From Staphylococcus capitis subsp. capitis (lineage in GTDB: Bacteria > Bacillota > Bacilli > Staphylococcales > Staphylococcaceae): 64,000 bases of DNA. Below are positions 45,673-54,468 of this stretch, piece by piece. Both the position numbers and the translations under genes were made by a program. The notes under the pieces are model-generated. The model was not told where the DNA came from. It made no database searches and worked only from the letters and a program-made list of their open reading frames with translations. Position 1 is the first letter of the stretch; each line of letters opens with the position of its first letter. The stretch is from positions 2,170,001 to 2,234,000 of the forward strand of contig NZ_CP145263.1 in the NCBI RefSeq assembly GCF_040739495.1, in the 5' to 3' direction.

Positions 45673-47373
45673 ATGAAAAAAATCATAATCACTATTATCA
45701 CTTTATTTATAACCCTTGGTACGATACTAAACTTTAACCTCGTTAATGCTTCAGAACAACACACGCACTCAAATGACAATCAAAGTAAAACTGAACACAC
45801 AATATTACATACTAATGATATTCATGGTCGCTTCGTAGAAGAAAAAGGACGTGTTATTGGCATGCCTAAATTAAAAGGTCTCAAAAATAAAGAAAAACCA
45901 GATTTAGTTTTAGACTCTGGGGATGCCTTTCAAGGATTGCCAGTTTCTAACCATTCAAAAGGTGAACAAATGGCTAAAGCAATGAATAAAGTAGGCTATG
46001 ACGCTATGACAATTGGTAATCATGAATTTGATTTTGGCTATAACCAATTATTAAAATTACAAAAACAGCTTCATTTTCCAATGATCTCATCAAATATTTA
46101 TAAAAACGGGAAGCGCATTTTCAAACCTTCAACTATAATTAAACGTAATGGTGTGCGATACGGTTTAGTAGGTGTTACAACTCCCGAAACTAAAATTAAA
46201 ACCTCTCCTGATGCTGTGAAAGATGTAGAATTTAAAGATCCATTGAGCAGTGTGAAAGGTGCTATTAAAGAAATGGATGGTAAAGCAGATGTATATGTTG
46301 TTTTATCTCATCTTGGCATCGATAAAAATACTAAAAAAGAATGGCGTGGAGATTATCTAATTGAACAATTATCCAAAGATAACTCAATAAAAAAACCAAT
46401 CATAGTTTTAGATGGTCACTCACATTCTGTTATAAAACATGGCAAAAAGTATAATCATGGTATCTTAGCTCAAACAGGTACTGCTTTGGAAAATGTAGGC
46501 AAAATTAGTTTTCTTTTTAATCATCATAAAGTGTCAGATTTAAAAGCGAGTCTGATTAACGTCAAAGATACAAATAAAATAAAAGCTGATCCCTCAATAG
46601 AAAAACAAGTAAATAAAGCGAATAATGAATTTAAAAAAGAAACATCTAAAGTGATTATTCCTAATAATAAAGTTGAATTTAAAGGCGATAAAAATATAGC
46701 TCGTACTCAAGAAACGAATTTAGGAAATCTAATTACAGATGCGATGGAGGATTACGCAGCGAAAAACTTTAAACATAAGCCAGATTTCGCAGTGACTAAT
46801 GGCGGTGGTATTCGCGCTTCCATCTCTAAAGGAAAAGTCACTCAAAACGATATTATTACAGTGCTGCCTTTCGGTAATTTAATTTCACAGATTAAAGTTA
46901 AAGGTATGAATGTGAAGAAAGCATTTGAACATAGTCTAGGTTCTCCTACTGAAACAAAAGATGGTAAGAAACAACTATTACCAAATGGCGGTTTCTTACA
47001 AGTTTCGAAATCAATACGTGTTTATTATGATATGAATCAAAAATCTGGCTCAAGAGTTCGAGATATTCAAGTTCGTAATCGTGAGACCGGAAAATTTGAA
47101 AAATTAAATCCTAATAAAACATATTATGTTGCTACCAATGATTTTACCGCTAACAAAGGTGATGGCTACGATATGTTTGGAGGACAACGTGAGGAAGGTA
47201 TTTCGCTTGATGAAGTCGTAGGAAATTATATTCAAAAGCACAATTTAAATGAATATAATACTAATAATCCTGAAAGAATCATTAATGGAAAATTAGATTC
47301 AGTGAAAAAATCAACGCATAAATCAGACAATGGTAAACAATCAAGCAATCATACTCACAAAAAGTCAGCCTAA
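45673..47373 (+). CDS. Secreted bifunctional metallophosphatase/5'-nucleotidase
   Basis: A 566-residue exported enzyme. A signal peptide (MKKIIITIITLFITLG, hydrophobic to about residue 26, cleavage near NASEQ) leads to a metallophosphoesterase domain with HTNDIHGRF, DSGDAFQG, IGNHEFDFG and LDGHSHS, then a 5'-nucleotidase C-terminal domain with NLITDAMEDYA, TNGGGIRASIS and TNDFTANKGDGYDMFGG. The tail is Lys/Ser/His-rich (KKSTHKSDNGKQ) but has no LPXTG sorting signal. It could release adenosine from nucleotides outside the cell, like AdsA, but without cell-wall anchoring. AAAGGAGG precedes ATG 45673. Confidence 0.85.
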   Translation: MKKIIITIITLFITLGTILNFNLVNASEQHTHSNDNQSKTEHTILHTNDIHGRFVEEKGRVIGMPKLKGLKNKEKPDLVLDSGDAFQGLPVSNHSKGEQMAKAMNKVGYDAMTIGNHEFDFGYNQLLKLQKQLHFPMISSNIYKNGKRIFKPSTIIKRNGVRYGLVGVTTPETKIKTSPDAVKDVEFKDPLSSVKGAIKEMDGKADVYVVLSHLGIDKNTKKEWRGDYLIEQLSKDNSIKKPIIVLDGHSHSVIKHGKKYNHGILAQTGTALENVGKISFLFNHHKVSDLKASLINVKDTNKIKADPSIEKQVNKANNEFKKETSKVIIPNNKVEFKGDKNIARTQETNLGNLITDAMEDYAAKNFKHKPDFAVTNGGGIRASISKGKVTQNDIITVLPFGNLISQIKVKGMNVKKAFEHSLGSPTETKDGKKQLLPNGGFLQVSKSIRVYYDMNQKSGSRVRDIQVRNRETGKFEKLNPNKTYYVATNDFTANKGDGYDMFGGQREEGISLDEVVGNYIQKHNLNEYNTNNPERIINGKLDSVKKSTHKSDNGKQSSNHTHKKSA

Positions 47374-47383
47374 ATATACAAGA

Positions 47384-47423
47384 GACTCTGAGATAAAATA
47401 ATCATTCTCAGAGTCACTTTTTT
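47384..47423 (+). terminator. Terminator of the nucleotidase gene
   Basis: Stem GACTCTGAGA/TCTCAGAGTC (47384-47393, 47406-47415) followed by CTTTTTT. Confidence 0.9.
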
Positions 47424-47798
47424 ATGATAAAACTCTATTTTATTAAGAAACATATATAGTTAATCAAACGCATAAAGATTATTTACTTACGGAAAATATT
47501 AAATAAGACCAAGTTGCTTTTTAATTTAGTCCAAATTAAAAGATACACACGCTTATTGCGAATAATCAACATGATTAGAGTAAATCCCGGAAAGGGGTTC
47601 AAATACTGAGACTATTAATCCACAAGATGGCATATAAAGGTGACAGTCATATTTCTTGGGAAATAATTCTCCATCCACTTATAGCAGTCTGCCGTTTGTA
47701 TGAGGTTACAGTGCCCTCCTACTACTTCAACTACGTTTGCAATTCATAAATGCAAACATTATCATTAATTTAAGTTAAATATAATGTAGGTGATTGTA
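47424..47798 (+). other. Unexplained intergenic block, GC-richer and structured
   Basis: Between the nucleotidase terminator and the next gene there is no known gene, but 47585-47765 stands out from the usual AT-rich spacer. It includes CCCGGAAAGGGG, GAGGTTACAGTGCCCTCC and a perfect hairpin GTTTGCA/TGCAAAC (47738?-47760 region). A 42-codon open frame starts at an ATG near 47624 (MAYKGDSHISWEIILHPL) without a ribosome site. It could be an sRNA or leader for the membrane protein that follows. Confidence 0.4.
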
Positions 47799-48014
47799 AT
47801 GAATGGTGGTTTGAAAACGTATAAACAACGACAAGTAGGTTTGCTATCTAGCTTATTAATCTTTTTAGCATTTATCTTTCAAAATATTTATGTACTTGTA
47901 ACTAAACATGAGTTAGTGCCTGAGATGCTAAGTACATTTAGCCTACTCGTTTTTCTAATTTTAGCTACACTTTGTGTTAATCAGGTTATATATAATTATA
48001 GACATCGACCATGA
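47799..48014 (+). CDS. Small membrane protein, 71 residues
   Basis: The start ATG 47799 has AGGTG upstream. After a basic N-terminus (MNGGLKTYKQRQ), two transmembrane helices are predicted, about residues 13-33 and 43-63, ending in a basic NYRHRP tail. Family not recognised; function unknown. It sits after the structured block and ends before a bidirectional terminator. Confidence 0.65.
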   Translation: MNGGLKTYKQRQVGLLSSLLIFLAFIFQNIYVLVTKHELVPEMLSTFSLLVFLILATLCVNQVIYNYRHRP

Positions 48015-48024
48015 TAGAACTCAT

Positions 48025-48056
48025 ATAAAATCCCGCTAGTTAATTTTAGCGGGATT
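48025..48056. terminator. Bidirectional terminator
   Basis: Perfect stem AATCCCGCTA/TAGCGGGATT (48029-48038, 48047-48056) between convergent genes. Confidence 0.85.
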
Positions 48057-48066
48057 AATAATATGA

Positions 48067-49023
48067 TTAATTATCACTTTCAAGTGCTTTTTTATAGAAA
48101 TACTGAGCTACTACAATATCAACAATGGCTAGACCCACTGATTTAAATAAAGTTACCTCTTTTTCGTCCTCACGTCCTGCTTTCTTACCTGAGACAATAT
48201 CACCTAACTCACCATATAACATATTATGAGTTAATATACCCTCTTCATGAGGCACTTTTAAATCGCTTGTCTCTTCCATTGCCGCTTCGGTCGATTCAAC
48301 AACAATCTTATTAGCGATCATCATAGACTCTGACGGTAATTCTTGCATATCAGGTTTGAATGAACCTACTGCATTAAGATGGACGCCTGGGTGTAACGTG
48401 TGTGAATATACTGGTTCTGAAGCATTTGTAGCGGTAACTATAATATCCGCAGCCTCCATTGCTTCATCTGCTTGATCATACGTTTTGGTTTTAACTCCAT
48501 ATTTTTGTTGAGTTGCTTCAGCAAGCTTTTCAGCTTTTTCCTTAGTTCTACTTGAAAAGTGAACTTCCTCAATATTTCTCACAGCCATGACAGCTTCTAT
48601 GAGACCTTCAGCTTGTACTCCGGCACCAATGACAGTTAATACTTTAGCATCTTCACGAGACAAATATTTTGTAGCCACACCAGAAATCGCGCCTGTTCTA
48701 ATTTTAGTTAAATAACCACCATCTAGTACTGCTAGTGTTTCCCCCGTTTCATAATCGCTTAGTATTACTGAGCCTGTAATTGTTGCTTTACCTTTTTTAG
48801 GATTATCAGGAGCAAATGAAACGGTTTTTAATCCGACAATTTTTAATTCATCTGATAATGCTGGAATCACTAAGTATCGATTCTGTTTATTAAATGGCAA
48901 CACATGTCTTAATGGGGTTTCAGTCTTACCTTCTGAAAATGCTTTTAGCGCTTGTCCAACCTCTTCAATAACTTCATTCATATTTAATAACTCTGATTGA
49001 GTTTGTTCATCTAAATATCGCAT
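48067..49023 (-). CDS. Ornithine cyclodeaminase/mu-crystallin family protein
   Basis: A 318-residue NAD(P)-binding protein. Seen: RHVLPFNKQNRYLVIPAL, GLKTVSFAPDNPKKGK (substrate Lys region), GGYLTKIRTGAISGVATKYL, the Rossmann loop VIGAGVQAEG (residues 131-140) and NAVGSFKPDMQELP. Family members include ornithine cyclodeaminase, ketimine reductase, alanine dehydrogenase and SbnB; this one has no siderophore genes around it, so it is not SbnB. Exact substrate unknown. Confidence 0.8.
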   Translation of the reverse strand: MRYLDEQTQSELLNMNEVIEEVGQALKAFSEGKTETPLRHVLPFNKQNRYLVIPALSDELKIVGLKTVSFAPDNPKKGKATITGSVILSDYETGETLAVLDGGYLTKIRTGAISGVATKYLSREDAKVLTVIGAGVQAEGLIEAVMAVRNIEEVHFSSRTKEKAEKLAEATQQKYGVKTKTYDQADEAMEAADIIVTATNASEPVYSHTLHPGVHLNAVGSFKPDMQELPSESMMIANKIVVESTEAAMEETSDLKVPHEEGILTHNMLYGELGDIVSGKKAGREDEKEVTLFKSVGLAIVDIVVAQYFYKKALESDN

Positions 49024-49098
49024 TTTAAACTCTCCTTTATACCTTGAGGCTTTTAAATAACATTCCCTTAGATTTTAGTATCTAACATAATTGAATGA

Positions 49099-49368
49099 TT
49101 AAAATAGTATTGCTAAAAGTATCGATGTGAGTATCACTAAATTAAATAAATTGATAAAAATACTCATATTGAGCGTATCCTTAATATCGTCTTGAGTTCT
49201 TGATATAAAACTAAATATCAATGAAATGATAAGTAAGAAAATGCTAAATAAAGCAAAAAATGAGACTATATCTGGTCCTACTTCACTTATACGTTTTAAA
49301 GATAGGCTAATCCAAGTGATTAAAATAATATAATTAAATAGGTTCATTCCATATATTACATACTTCAT
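49099..49368 (-). CDS. Small membrane protein, 89 residues
   Basis: ATG 49368 follows GGGTGG by five bases. Three hydrophobic segments are predicted (about residues 8-25, 33-53, 67-88) joined by short charged loops such as SRTQDDIKD. No family recognised. It may be a membrane partner or an immunity-like protein, but the context gives no support. It lies upstream of the cyclodeaminase-like gene on the same strand, 75 bases away. Confidence 0.6.
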   Translation of the reverse strand: MKYVIYGMNLFNYIILITWISLSLKRISEVGPDIVSFFALFSIFLLIISLIFSFISRTQDDIKDTLNMSIFINLFNLVILTSILLAILF

Positions 49369-49568
49369 TAATACCACCCGATTATTTAAATATATTTTTT
49401 ACTATCGTTTCAAATTTGAATTATAATTTACATTGTTACTTTCACTCATATAATAATACACTCTGATTAAAATAATAAGTAATCCGATAAATGAAGCTAA
49501 AATATCGGATTTATTAAATTTTTGTTGTGACAATGTAAATTCCGTGCTATTCTATTATTTATAAATAA

Positions 49569-49675
49569 AAGGCAATGTGCATTAACACATTACCTTGCGA
49601 TTTTGCTTCTTTTTAGCAAAACTATTTAATTAACTTTTGACAACTATCACCCTTCTTTTGAAGGGTGATTTTTAT
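49569..49675 (+). ncRNA. Probable sRNA with three hairpins
   Basis: Plus strand: stem-loops AAGGCAATGTG/CACATTACCTT (49569-49596), TTTTGCT/AGCAAAA (49601-49621) and a terminator CACCCTTC/GAAGGGTG (49648-49667) with ATTTTTATTT. A promoter-like TTGTGA ... TATTCT (spacing 17) occurs at about 49526-49554. No coding frame is supported. The terminator overlaps the 3' end of the convergent acetyltransferase gene (stop 49672-49674), so it could act in cis as well. Confidence 0.55.
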
Positions 49676-50178
49676 TTATTCAAAATTTGATATCGATTAA
49701 CAACTTTCCCATTCTTTTTAATATAGGGTTCGATTTCATAACCACCATATTTTTTTATGACATTTTGAGATGCGTAATTGAATGGATTTGTAGTCATAAG
49801 AATTGTTTCAACATTTCGTATTTTTAAGTAGTCAAGGGCTTGTCCTAATAAGGTTGAGGCATATCCTTTACCTCTATATGATCGAGCTACGCCATACCCA
49901 ATATGACCCCCAATGTTTCTTAATCGATGATTGAGTTCGTGTCTAATATCCACCGCGCCCACAATATTTCCATCAACAAAATAAAATAATGTTGTGGTGG
50001 GAACCCAATCTTTACTTGGTCTTTCTTGATTAAGATAATCAACCATATCTTTGAAGGACTGATATTCTTTTAAATTCGTATTTCCTGGTACAACTTTTTC
50101 ATTATTGTCATACCATTCTTGAATATAAACGTTGAATGTTTCTTCATCTTTATACGTAAGTTGTCTTAATTCTTCCAC
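49672..50178 (-). CDS. GNAT family N-acetyltransferase (RimJ-like)
   Basis: A 168-residue acetyltransferase. Seen: VGAVDIRHELNHRLRNIGGHIGY, the CoA motif ARSYRGKGYASTLLGQAL (about residues 105-122), and TTNPFNYASQNVIKKYGG, as in ribosomal-protein/antibiotic acetyltransferase-like GNATs. GTG 50178 is preferred: AAGAGG is nine bases upstream; the ATG at 50202 has no ribosome site. Substrate unknown. Confidence 0.75.
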   Translation of the reverse strand: MEELRQLTYKDEETFNVYIQEWYDNNEKVVPGNTNLKEYQSFKDMVDYLNQERPSKDWVPTTTLFYFVDGNIVGAVDIRHELNHRLRNIGGHIGYGVARSYRGKGYASTLLGQALDYLKIRNVETILMTTNPFNYASQNVIKKYGGYEIEPYIKKNGKVVNRYQILNK

Positions 50179-50261
50179 TCCGTTATACCTCTTCTCATCC
50201 ATTCATTTCACTATTATTGTAAAATGAATAAACCACTATATTAAAGTATTTTAAATCAGAA

Positions 50262-50299
50262 AAATTAAAGGCACTCACTCTCTAAGAGACAAGTGCCTT
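50262..50299 (-). terminator. kbl terminator
   Basis: Minus strand stem AAGGCACT/AGTGCCTT (50292-50299, 50268-50275) then TTTAATTTTT. Confidence 0.75.
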
Positions 50300-50311
50300 A
50301 AGAATAACAAT

Positions 50312-51499
50312 CTATATAATATTTAATTCTTTTCCAACCTTCTCATAAGCATCAAGGGCTTTATCTAACATATCTTTAGTATGAGCAGCTGTAGGCATAT
50401 TTCTTACACGACCGGTACCTCTAGGAACTGTTGGGAATACTATTGACTTAACATAGATTCCTTCTTCTTTAAGACGTTTACTAAACTCTTGCGTATCTTT
50501 TTCATCTCCAATAATGACTGGAGTAATTGGTGTTTCAGATTCCCCAGTATTAAAACCTAATTTAGAGAGTCCATCTTTTAAATATTGTGCGTTATCCCAT
50601 AATTGATCATGTAATTCTGTAGATGCCATTAATTTTTTAACAGCTTCAGTAATAGCCTTAGTATCTCCAGGTGCTAATGAAGTCGAGAATAAGAACGGTC
50701 TTGATTGTGCTTTTAACCAATCAATTAATTGTTTAGAGCCCGCTACATAACCACCTACAACACCAATGGCTTTAGATAATGTGCCAATTTGGAAGTCAAT
50801 TTTATCTTGTAAACCGAAATGTTTAACTGTACCTGCACCTTTACCCATAACACCTGAACCATGAGCGTCATCAACATAAGTTAATAAACCAAATTCTTCA
50901 GCAATTTTTACAATTTCTGGTAGCTTAGCAACATCCCCATCCATACTAAATACACCATCAGTAATATACATTACTTTATTGTATTGTCCAGACTCAACAG
51001 CTTCTTTAGCTTTTGTACGTAAATCCTCCATATCTGAATGATTTACTCGAATAATTTTAGCTTTAGATAAGCGACAACCATCAATAATAGAGGCATGGTT
51101 TAATTCGTCAGATAAAATAGCATCATTTTTATTTATAACAGCTGATATAGCAGCCATATTACAATTAAATCCTGATTGATATGCAATAGCTGCTTCAGTA
51201 CCTTTAAACTGTGCAAGTGTATCTTCTAACTCATCATGTAAGTCCAATGTACCATTAATTGAGCGTACTGCACCTGCACCCACTCCGTGTGAATCAATTG
51301 CTTTTTTAGCTGCTTCTTTTAAATCTTCATTTGTAGCAAGTCCTAAGTAGTTATTTGATGATAAATTGACGTAGTTTTTACCATTAATTTTGATTTCAGG
51401 ACCATTTGCTCCCTCAATTGAGTCAATTTCGTTATATAAGCCATTGTCTTTTAAATATTGTATATTTTCATCTAAAAACTCATTTAGTGATTGAACCAC
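50312..51499 (-). CDS. kbl: Glycine C-acetyltransferase (2-amino-3-ketobutyrate CoA ligase)
   Basis: A 395-residue alpha-oxoamine synthase that cleaves 2-amino-3-ketobutyrate with CoA into glycine and acetyl-CoA, completing threonine breakdown begun by tdh. Seen: [57 protein letters not shown] and the PLP lysine in [18 protein letters not shown] 51499 is chosen since AAGGGGG lies eight bases before it and relatives begin MVQSLHEFL; an upstream ATG at 51538 would add 13 residues. Confidence 0.9.
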   Translation of the reverse strand: MVQSLNEFLDENIQYLKDNGLYNEIDSIEGANGPEIKINGKNYVNLSSNNYLGLATNEDLKEAAKKAIDSHGVGAGAVRSINGTLDLHDELEDTLAQFKGTEAAIAYQSGFNCNMAAISAVINKNDAILSDELNHASIIDGCRLSKAKIIRVNHSDMEDLRTKAKEAVESGQYNKVMYITDGVFSMDGDVAKLPEIVKIAEEFGLLTYVDDAHGSGVMGKGAGTVKHFGLQDKIDFQIGTLSKAIGVVGGYVAGSKQLIDWLKAQSRPFLFSTSLAPGDTKAITEAVKKLMASTELHDQLWDNAQYLKDGLSKLGFNTGESETPITPVIIGDEKDTQEFSKRLKEEGIYVKSIVFPTVPRGTGRVRNMPTAAHTKDMLDKALDAYEKVGKELNII

Positions 51500-51675
51500 A
51501 ATTAAATCCCCCTTGTGTTGTCTATTTTCTTTAATCATACCTTAATTTTCAGAATCATGAAAGCCTTATCATTTATAGGTGTTATCACATTGTTTTATTG
51601 AAAAATAATTAATATGAAAGCCTACTTTAGCTTAATCAATAATGATATACTAATTACGATAATAAGAAGGAAGAA

Positions 51676-52851
51676 GTGATAAATGTGTTTGATTGGTTCC
51701 AATTGGCTAGCAAAAAAGAGAAAAGAATGGTACAACTACGACGATATTTGCATCAATATCCCGAACTCTCTTTTGAGGAAAAGCGTACGCATGACTTTAT
51801 CGTGAATCAATTAAGCCAGTTGTCATGTGATATTGTTACTCCAGTTGGCCGTAATGGTATCAAAGCTACATTTAAAGGTAGTGAAAACGGCCCAACTATA
51901 GCATTTCGTGCAGACTTTGATGCCCTACCTGTTCAAGAATTAAACGACGTCCCATACCGTTCTAAAAACGAGGGCTGTATGCATGCATGTGGTCACGATG
52001 GTCACACGGCAATATTACTTGGAGTTGCTGAAATAGTAAATGAACACCGCCATTTATTAAAAGGAAACGTTGTATTCATCTTCCAATATGGAGAAGAAAT
52101 TATGCCTGGTGGCTCTCAGGAAATGATTGATGATGGCTGTCTTCAAGATGTTGATAAAATCTATGGTACACATTTGTGGAGTGGTTACCCTTCAGGTACT
52201 ATTTACTCTAGACCTGGTGCGATTATGGCATCACCTGATGAGTTTAGTATCACGATCAAAGGTAGCGGTGGACATGGGGCTAAACCCCATGAAACCATTG
52301 ATCCTATAGTCATTATGGCTGAATTTATTTTAAGTGCTCAAAAGATTGTCTCTAGGACGATAGACCCAGTTAAAGAAGCTGTTGTGACATTTGGGATGGT
52401 ACAAGCTGGATCAACAGATAGTGTTATTCCGGATACCGCCTTTTGTAAAGGAACGGTTCGTACATTTGACACCGAGCTACAAAACCATATTAAGAATAAA
52501 ATGGATAAACTATTACAGGGATTAGCTGTTGCTAATGATATTACTTATGACATGAATTATATTAAAGGCTATTTACCTGTACACAATCATCCGCAATCTT
52601 ATGAGGTTGTTAAACAAGCAGCGAATGATTTACATTTAAGATTTAATGAATCAGATTTGATGATGATTGGCGAAGATTTTTCACATTATCTTAAAGTACG
52701 TCCAGGTGCCTTTTTCTTAACAGGTTGTGGTAATGAGGATAAAGGTATAACCGCGCCACATCATAATCCATACTTTGATATAGATGAATCATCTTTTAAA
52801 TATGCTGCAAGCGAATTTCTTAAAATACTAGAAATTGAACATGTATTTTAA
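51676..52851 (+). CDS. M20-family amidohydrolase (N-acyl amino acid/IAA-like hydrolase)
   Basis: A 391-residue zinc peptidase-fold amidohydrolase. Seen: RRYLHQYPELSFEE (first motif), RADFDALPVQE, CMHACGHDGHTAILLG (metal-binding Cys/His), GEEIMPGGSQEMIDDG, and APHHNPYFDID with a C-terminal His. It should cut N-acyl or N-acetyl groups from amino acids or related compounds. Start: GTG 51676 with AAGGA five bases upstream, or GTG 51685, which matches the N-terminus VFDWFQLASKKE; both are possible. It diverges from kbl. Confidence 0.85.
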   Translation: MINVFDWFQLASKKEKRMVQLRRYLHQYPELSFEEKRTHDFIVNQLSQLSCDIVTPVGRNGIKATFKGSENGPTIAFRADFDALPVQELNDVPYRSKNEGCMHACGHDGHTAILLGVAEIVNEHRHLLKGNVVFIFQYGEEIMPGGSQEMIDDGCLQDVDKIYGTHLWSGYPSGTIYSRPGAIMASPDEFSITIKGSGGHGAKPHETIDPIVIMAEFILSAQKIVSRTIDPVKEAVVTFGMVQAGSTDSVIPDTAFCKGTVRTFDTELQNHIKNKMDKLLQGLAVANDITYDMNYIKGYLPVHNHPQSYEVVKQAANDLHLRFNESDLMMIGEDFSHYLKVRPGAFFLTGCGNEDKGITAPHHNPYFDIDESSFKYAASEFLKILEIEHVF

Positions 52852-52868
52852 CGATTTATAATATATAG

Positions 52869-52918
52869 AGCGTGTTCTACCTTACTTTTAAATAAGTAAG
52901 ATAGAACACGCTTTTTTT
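52869..52918 (+). terminator. Terminator of the amidohydrolase gene
   Basis: Stem AGCGTGTTCTA ... TAGAACACGCT (with one-base mispair) followed by TTTTTT; long arms of about 19 bp. Confidence 0.9.
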
Positions 52919-53013
52919 GTGCGGAAAATGAAAATTTAATACTGAGTTGACTTACTCTCAGCTAAACGAGCTTTTCTGAATAAAAAAATAGGAATTATAT
53001 GTAAAAATTGGAA

Positions 53014-53045
53014 TAAAAAAAGACTCCCAAACTGGGAGTCTCTTT
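53014..53045 (-). terminator. tuf terminator
   Basis: Minus strand stem AGACTCCCA/TGGGAGTCT (53033-53041, 53021-53029) with TTTTTTT after it. Confidence 0.9.
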
Positions 53046-53065
53046 GAAATAATGAATAATAAATA

Positions 53066-54250
53066 TTATTCGAAGATTTCAGTTACAACGCCTGATCCAA
53101 CAGTACGTCCACCTTCACGGATTGAGAAACGAGTACCGTCTTCAATAGCGATAGGAGCGATTAATTCAACTGTCATTTCAACGTTGTCGCCAGGCATAAC
53201 CATTTCAGTACCTTCTGGTAAGTTAACAACACCAGTTACGTCAGTAGTACGGAAATAGAATTGTGGGCGGTAGTTACTGAAGAATGGAGTGTGACGTCCA
53301 CCTTCGTCTTTAGATAAAACGTAAACTTCCGCTTTGAATTTAGTGTGTGGTGTGATTGAACCAGGAGCAGCTAATACTTGACCACGTTGTACGTCTTCAC
53401 GAGCAACACCACGTAATAAAGCACCGATGTTGTCACCAGCTTCAGCGTAGTCTAATAATTTACGGAACATTTCTACACCAGTAACAGTTGTTTTAGAAGT
53501 TTCGTGGATACCGATGATTTCAACTTCTTCACCAACTTTGATTTGACCACGTTCAACACGGCCTGTAGCAACAGTACCACGACCAGTGATTGAGAATACG
53601 TCCTCAACTGGCATCATGAATGGTTTGTCAGAATCACGTTCTGGAGTTGGAATGTAATCATCAACTGCTTGCATTAATTCTAAGATTTTTTCTTCGTATT
53701 GAGCATCGCCTTCTAAAGCTTTTAATGCTGAACCAGCGATTACAGGTACATCATCACCTGGGAAGTCATATTCGCTTAATAAGTCACGAACTTCCATTTC
53801 AACTAATTCTAATAATTCTTCGTCGTCTACCATGTCAACTTTGTTTAAGAATACAACTAATGCTGGTACACCAACGTTACGTGATAATAAGATGTGTTCA
53901 CGAGTTTGTGGCATTGGACCGTCAGCAGCAGATACTACTAAGATACCGCCGTCCATTTGAGCAGCACCAGTGATCATGTTTTTAACATAGTCAGCGTGTC
54001 CTGGGCAGTCAACGTGAGCATAGTGACGTTTGTCAGTTTGATACTCGATGTGTGCAGTATTGATTGTAATACCACGTTCTTTTTCTTCTGGAGCGTTGTC
54101 AATCATGTCGTATGATTGTGCAACAGTGTCACCATTTTTAGCTAATACAGTTGCGATAGCAGCTGTTAAAGTTGTTTTACCATGGTCAACGTGACCGATA
54201 GTACCAATATTGGCATGTTCTTTTGAGCGATCAAATTTTTCTTTTGCCAT
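53066..54250 (-). CDS. tuf: Elongation factor Tu
   Basis: A 394-residue EF-Tu delivering aminoacyl-tRNA to the ribosome. GTPase motifs: GHVDHGKT (G1), DCPGHADY (G3), NKVDM (G4). Length equals the staphylococcal protein. ATG 54250 with AGGAG upstream gives [16 protein letters not shown]; an earlier ATG at 54301 would add 17 residues and is rejected. Sequence is near that of coagulase-negative staphylococci. A separate promoter and leader hairpin precede it. Confidence 0.98.
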   Translation of the reverse strand: MAKEKFDRSKEHANIGTIGHVDHGKTTLTAAIATVLAKNGDTVAQSYDMIDNAPEEKERGITINTAHIEYQTDKRHYAHVDCPGHADYVKNMITGAAQMDGGILVVSAADGPMPQTREHILLSRNVGVPALVVFLNKVDMVDDEELLELVEMEVRDLLSEYDFPGDDVPVIAGSALKALEGDAQYEEKILELMQAVDDYIPTPERDSDKPFMMPVEDVFSITGRGTVATGRVERGQIKVGEEVEIIGIHETSKTTVTGVEMFRKLLDYAEAGDNIGALLRGVAREDVQRGQVLAAPGSITPHTKFKAEVYVLSKDEGGRHTPFFSNYRPQFYFRTTDVTGVVNLPEGTEMVMPGDNVEMTVELIAPIAIEDGTRFSIREGGRTVGSGVVTEIFE

Positions 54251-54295
54251 TATTAAATCTCTCCTATTCTTAGTAAAAGTTATTTCAAATTTATC

Positions 54296-54324
54296 TCTCA
54301 TGATAGTTTCTCACCATCATGAGA
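54296..54324 (-). promoter_or_regulatory. Hairpin in the tuf leader
   Basis: Stem TCTCATGA (54317-54324, minus) pairs with TCATGAGA (54296-54303), about 45 bases before the tuf start. No T run follows, so it is a leader structure rather than a terminator. Confidence 0.5.
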
Positions 54325-54365
54325 AGATAATTGATTGAGTTAAGCCTAAAAGAATTTATAATTCT

Positions 54366-54394
54366 TTTATAATGCATTTACCCTTAAAAATCAA
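54366..54394 (-). promoter_or_regulatory. tuf promoter in the fusA-tuf spacer
   Basis: Minus strand -35 TTGATT (54389-54394), 17 bases, -10 TATAAA (54366-54371). It would allow tuf expression apart from the upstream str operon. Confidence 0.6.
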
Positions 54395-54468
54395 ATCATA
54401 AAAGTGATAGCTTAACAATAAGCTCAACCTGTATTTTAACCTAGCATGGCTAGTCTTAACAAGTTAAA

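Noticed and set aside
48067-49023. SbnB of staphyloferrin B synthesis
   Set aside because: Neighbours are not siderophore genes; only family-level assignment is justified.
53620-53973. 117-codon plus-strand frame opposite tuf
   Set aside because: Shadow of a highly conserved gene; codon use and composition follow the complement of tuf.
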